Shown one piece after another: positions 61,480-64,000 of a DNA stretch of 64,000 bases; the first letter of the stretch is position 1; the number at the start of each line of letters is the position of its first letter. The notes under the pieces were generated by a model. That model worked only from the letters and a program-made list of their open reading frames with translations, was not told the origin of the DNA and did not search any database. Position numbers and translations under genes: made by a program. Where the stretch lies: NCBI GenBank assembly GCA_964420125.1, contig CAYQQQ010000003.1:1-64000 (forward strand). The letters run 5' to 3'. This stretch comes from CAYQQQ01 sp964420125. Lineage in GTDB: Bacteria > Actinomycetota > Acidimicrobiia > Acidimicrobiales > Microtrichaceae.

Positions 61480-62960
61480 GCGATCCTCCTCTTGGCTCTG
61501 CGACCCACCAGCCGGTCGCCCAGCGAGAGCCCCACCGCCCCCAGCAGCGCCACCACCCCCACGGCGACCGCGGCGGCGCTGTTGTCCTGCTGGGGCTTCT
61601 TCTTCGACGGAGCGGCGATCTCGTCCAGCTCGGTGGCCTTCTCCTTCGACGCCGGCTCCGTGGTCTCCTCGGCCGGCAGGGCGAGGTCCTCGATCGGTGT
61701 GGTGTCGGTGGTGAGCTCGGAGGACTCGAAGGACGAGTCGTAGGAGCTGTCGTAGGTGCTCGGGTAGCCGGGGTCGTAGGTGGTCTCCTCGACGATGGGC
61801 TCGGTGGTGGGCACCGCTGTGGTGGTGGTGGTCTCCTCCACGACCGTGGTGGGGGACTCGGGCGCGGGATGGAAGGCGTAGTCGGTGGCGTCGGTCATGG
61901 CCGTCGCCCCACCGACCAGCAGTTGGATGTGGCCTTCACCGCCGAGTGCCTGCTTCAGCACGCCGATCAGGGTCCAGTCCGTCTCCTTGCGGCAGTCCTC
62001 GGCGATCTGCGTCTGCTCGATCTGCGTGATGGCGTCGGAGTCGAGGAAGGGGACGATCAGTTGGCGGCCGATCGGCGGGTCCTTGATCAGGAAGCCCATC
62101 GGGGTGATCTCGATCCCACCGTCGGGTGTCGGTCGCGCTTCGGGGATCTGGAACACGACGCCGAGCGCTCCGAGCAGCTTCTCGATCACGTACTTGAAGT
62201 TGGTGAGGTCGGCCATGATCTGTGCCGCGCTGCGGGGAACTCCGAAGACCGTCGCTCGATCGAAGGTGAAGGTCGCGTTCGAGACCCCTTCGTTGCCAGA
62301 CTTGGCAGTCGCCTCCCACCGCGGCTTGAAGAAGGTGATCATGCCACCCATGATCCGGACCTGGTTCGCTGCCGAGATGGCGTGGGCGACCCGGGTGCCG
62401 TCCACGAACTCGACGGTCGACTCGGTGTGTCCGCCGAAGACGCCGACCAGGCTGGCATCGGTGGCGACCGTCGTGGTCAGCGCCTGGGACCAGGGCTTCT
62501 CGTCAGCCCTGGCGTCCTGGGTGCCGACCAGAGCGCCAGCCGGGGCCTTCCCCGTGCCGGGCATGCGGACCTCCAGCACGTGGGGGTCCTCGGAGCCCTC
62601 CGTGAACGAGTCGACGACCGTCTTGGGCGGCAGCGTCTCGGTGTTCAGCAACGGCGGGAACTCTCCGTTGCACTGGGGCAGGCCGAGGATGGGTTCGAGG
62701 AGGCCCATGTCGAGCGCCAGACCCTGTGCACCGGCCGAGATGTCGCGGTAGTCGGCCTTGGACTTCCCGAGGGTGAAGCCGAGGCCGGTGCTGCCCGCGG
62801 TGATCTGCAGGGAGATGGTGGTGGCGGTGGCGTTGGCCGCACCCTTGACGACGGCGTCGCCGTCGGCGTCCGCGAGGTCGTTGGCTGCGAAGCTGGTCAC
62901 GCCCAACGCGGCAAGCAGCACAGCACCCACCCGCCGGGCGTGACGTGCACGTCCAAGCAT
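61476..62960 (-). CDS. Secreted, C-terminally anchored protein, first gene of the Liv operon
   Basis: 494 residues with signal peptide (HARRVGAVLLAALGVTSFAA), an extracellular part of about 350 residues (NATATTISLQITAGSTGLG; a second block of predicted beta strands; CNGEFPPLL and EDCRKE), a Thr/Glu/Ser/Tyr-rich stalk (about 380-440), a C-terminal membrane helix (AAAVAVGVVALLGAVGLSLG) and basic tail (GRRAKRRIA). There is no LPxTG motif before the helix (nearest is LPAEET, wrong place). GGGGGAAG precedes ATG 62960. A 4-base overlap couples it to the binding protein, so it may be a surface component of the same uptake system. Family unrecognised. Confidence 0.7.
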   Translation of the reverse strand: MLGRARHARRVGAVLLAALGVTSFAANDLADADGDAVVKGAANATATTISLQITAGSTGLGFTLGKSKADYRDISAGAQGLALDMGLLEPILGLPQCNGEFPPLLNTETLPPKTVVDSFTEGSEDPHVLEVRMPGTGKAPAGALVGTQDARADEKPWSQALTTTVATDASLVGVFGGHTESTVEFVDGTRVAHAISAANQVRIMGGMITFFKPRWEATAKSGNEGVSNATFTFDRATVFGVPRSAAQIMADLTNFKYVIEKLLGALGVVFQIPEARPTPDGGIEITPMGFLIKDPPIGRQLIVPFLDSDAITQIEQTQIAEDCRKETDWTLIGVLKQALGGEGHIQLLVGGATAMTDATDYAFHPAPESPTTVVEETTTTTAVPTTEPIVEETTYDPGYPSTYDSSYDSSFESSELTTDTTPIEDLALPAEETTEPASKEKATELDEIAAPSKKKPQQDNSAAAVAVGVVALLGAVGLSLGDRLVGRRAKRRIA

Positions 62961-63052
62961 CCTGACTTCCCCCTTCACCCGGGAGCACGGCCCCGCAGCC
63001 CTGCGCAGCCCCCGGTCGCTCTGGTCCCCTGAAGTCCCCTTGGGAATGCGAG

Positions 63053-63058
63053 ATCCTA
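63053..63058 (-). promoter_or_regulatory. -10 box of the Liv operon
   Basis: TAGGAT on the minus strand, 93 bases ahead of the first gene. TTTCCC lies 18 bases further upstream as a weak -35. Confidence 0.45.
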
Positions 63059-63103
63059 CCGCGCAACGGGGGCGGAGGGAAATCTCTTGAACCGCGTTCG
63101 GTT

Positions 63104-63901
63104 TCAGCCGAGCAGCACGTCGTTGAGCCAGACCGCCACCAGGGCACCTGCTCCGAGGGAGGGTCCGAAGGCGAACCGGTTGCCCGCATGGGTCGCCAGG
63201 CTGACCAGCCCCACCACCACGCCCACGACGCTGCCGATCAAGAGGCCGTAGATCGGCAGCAGGGGATGCAGCCAACCCAGCAGGAGGCCGAGCATGGCCG
63301 CCAGCCGCACGTCGCCGAAGCCCAGCTTGCCCGGGGCGAGGAACCACATGGCGAAGAACAGCGCGAACGCCCCGGCACCGCCCAGCAGCGCGTCGAGGAT
63401 GGCGCGGGGCTGGCCGAGGGCGAGCGACGCCACGGTGACGAGCGCCAGCCCGACGGCGGCTCCCACCCAGGGCATCCACCACGGGATCAGCCAGATGCGG
63501 GCATCCACCACGCCGACCGCCACGACCACCACGCACAGCCACACGTAGGGAACTGCGATCCAGAGGCCGTCGACCGACAGCACCGTGATCGCCGAGGCCG
63601 CGCCCAGGACCACCTGTGCCACCCAGACGGTGGCCGGCATCCGGAGCCTGCACGCAGGGCAGCCCCGGACCCACGACAGCACCGGCACCACGTCCGAGGC
63701 CGTGTGATCCCGCAGGCAGCGGGGGCAGCGCGCGTGGCGCAGCACGGCGCGGATGTCGAGGCCCGCCTCGTCGGACACGTCGCGGGGGGTCTTGGGTCGC
63801 AGCTCCTTGAAGCGGTGGAGGGGCACCGTGAGCACCCAGCCGACCGCGGTTCCCAGCAACCCGACGGCGACGGCGAGCGCCCACCGCGGCTCGGCGGGCA
63901 T
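63104..63901 (-). CDS. Prepilin peptidase (A24)
   Basis: 265 residues with about seven membrane helices. Zn-type cysteines CPRCLRDH and CPACR in the first cytoplasmic loop mark the methylating full-length form; the aspartates are in VVDARIWLIPWW and the G-x-G-D box is LGFGDVRL. It should cleave the leader of type IV or Flp prepilins and secretion pseudopilins at the membrane. The nearby SAF/CpaB-like gene is 16 kb away. No prepilins are seen here. Start: ATG 63901. Confidence 0.85.
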   Translation of the reverse strand: MPAEPRWALAVAVGLLGTAVGWVLTVPLHRFKELRPKTPRDVSDEAGLDIRAVLRHARCPRCLRDHTASDVVPVLSWVRGCPACRLRMPATVWVAQVVLGAASAITVLSVDGLWIAVPYVWLCVVVVAVGVVDARIWLIPWWMPWVGAAVGLALVTVASLALGQPRAILDALLGGAGAFALFFAMWFLAPGKLGFGDVRLAAMLGLLLGWLHPLLPIYGLLIGSVVGVVVGLVSLATHAGNRFAFGPSLGAGALVAVWLNDVLLG

Positions 63902-64000
63902 CGCTGCAGCGTACCGGCGGGCTCGCAGGCTGCGGCCCGTCCGGGAGTGCTCAAGGTGGGCGGCGCTCCGTCCGATCCCCGGGTGGTCCACGCCGCCAGG

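Noticed and set aside
61476..61700. An LPxTG sorting signal in the Liv-operon surface protein
   Set aside because: The only similar string (LPAEET) lies too far from the membrane helix and lacks the required T-G.

Overview
The window is from a very G+C-rich actinobacterium. Nearly every real gene uses G or C at third positions. The content is typical of Actinomycetota: an F420-type luciferase-like oxidoreductase, an Rpf-like muralytic protein, a Pro-rich N-terminal methionine aminopeptidase, a fmdB/galU/moeA/moaC/membrane-protein locus, and many lipid-degradation genes. The secreted Thr/Ser-rich proteins and the all-in-one Liv transporter make a member of the Acidimicrobiia (Ilumatobacter/Iamia-like) my best guess; this is inference, since no 16S gene is present. 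I see no insertion sequence, prophage, integrase or CRISPR array.

Layout. 0-2.2 kb: a truncated lipoprotein gene and two overlapping PD-(D/E)XK/Cys-cluster proteins. 2.2-18.1 kb: a lipid and acyl-CoA catabolism region (two thiolases, several SDRs, a sulfotransferase, an LLM oxidoreductase, an acyl-CoA dehydrogenase/SDR/MaoC operon, a class III aminotransferase, panD) with three kinds of palindromic TetR-type operator, plus two related secreted proteins of unknown function. 18.2-25.8 kb: signalling, cell wall and DNA repair (GGDEF protein, VanY-like peptidase, mutM, TetR regulator, orphan ParA plus a small membrane protein, Rpf-like protein behind phased GTNAC boxes). 26-33.7 kb: two related lipoprotein alpha/beta-hydrolases flanking a crotonase, an acyltransferase-3/SGNH protein and a proline-repeat protein. 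33.7-39.6 kb: ABC-F ATPase, Nfu-type Fe-S carrier, dxs, a flippase-like membrane protein and a tiny lipoprotein. 39.7-46.3 kb: FlK-like thioesterase, tldD, an SDR, a SHOCT/DUF6325 pair and two tandem tldE paralogues.

46.3-54.2 kb: SAF-domain (CpaB-like) protein, map, an fmdB gene behind a CIRCE operator, then galU-moeA-moaA-moaC, a SepX/GlpR-like membrane protein, a translin-family protein and tRNA-Ala(CGC). 54.3-64 kb, all on the minus strand: a subtilase lipoprotein; an operon whose three genes overlap by 4 bases each (secreted membrane-anchored protein, membrane-anchored solute-binding protein, and a 1348-residue protein carrying both Liv permeases and both Liv ATPases); and a prepilin peptidase.

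How the genes fit together: the thiolases, SDRs, acyl-CoA dehydrogenase and crotonase supply beta-oxidation steps, each apparently under local TetR-type repression. The molybdenum-cofactor genes sit in the actinobacterial locus that elsewhere also encodes a divisome-associated gephyrin-like protein and its membrane receptor. The Liv operon looks like one co-translated uptake machine. The most unusual items are the LivHMFG single-chain transporter, the translin homologue, the CIRCE element ahead of fmdB, the nuclease/degenerate-nuclease pair and the paired secreted families.
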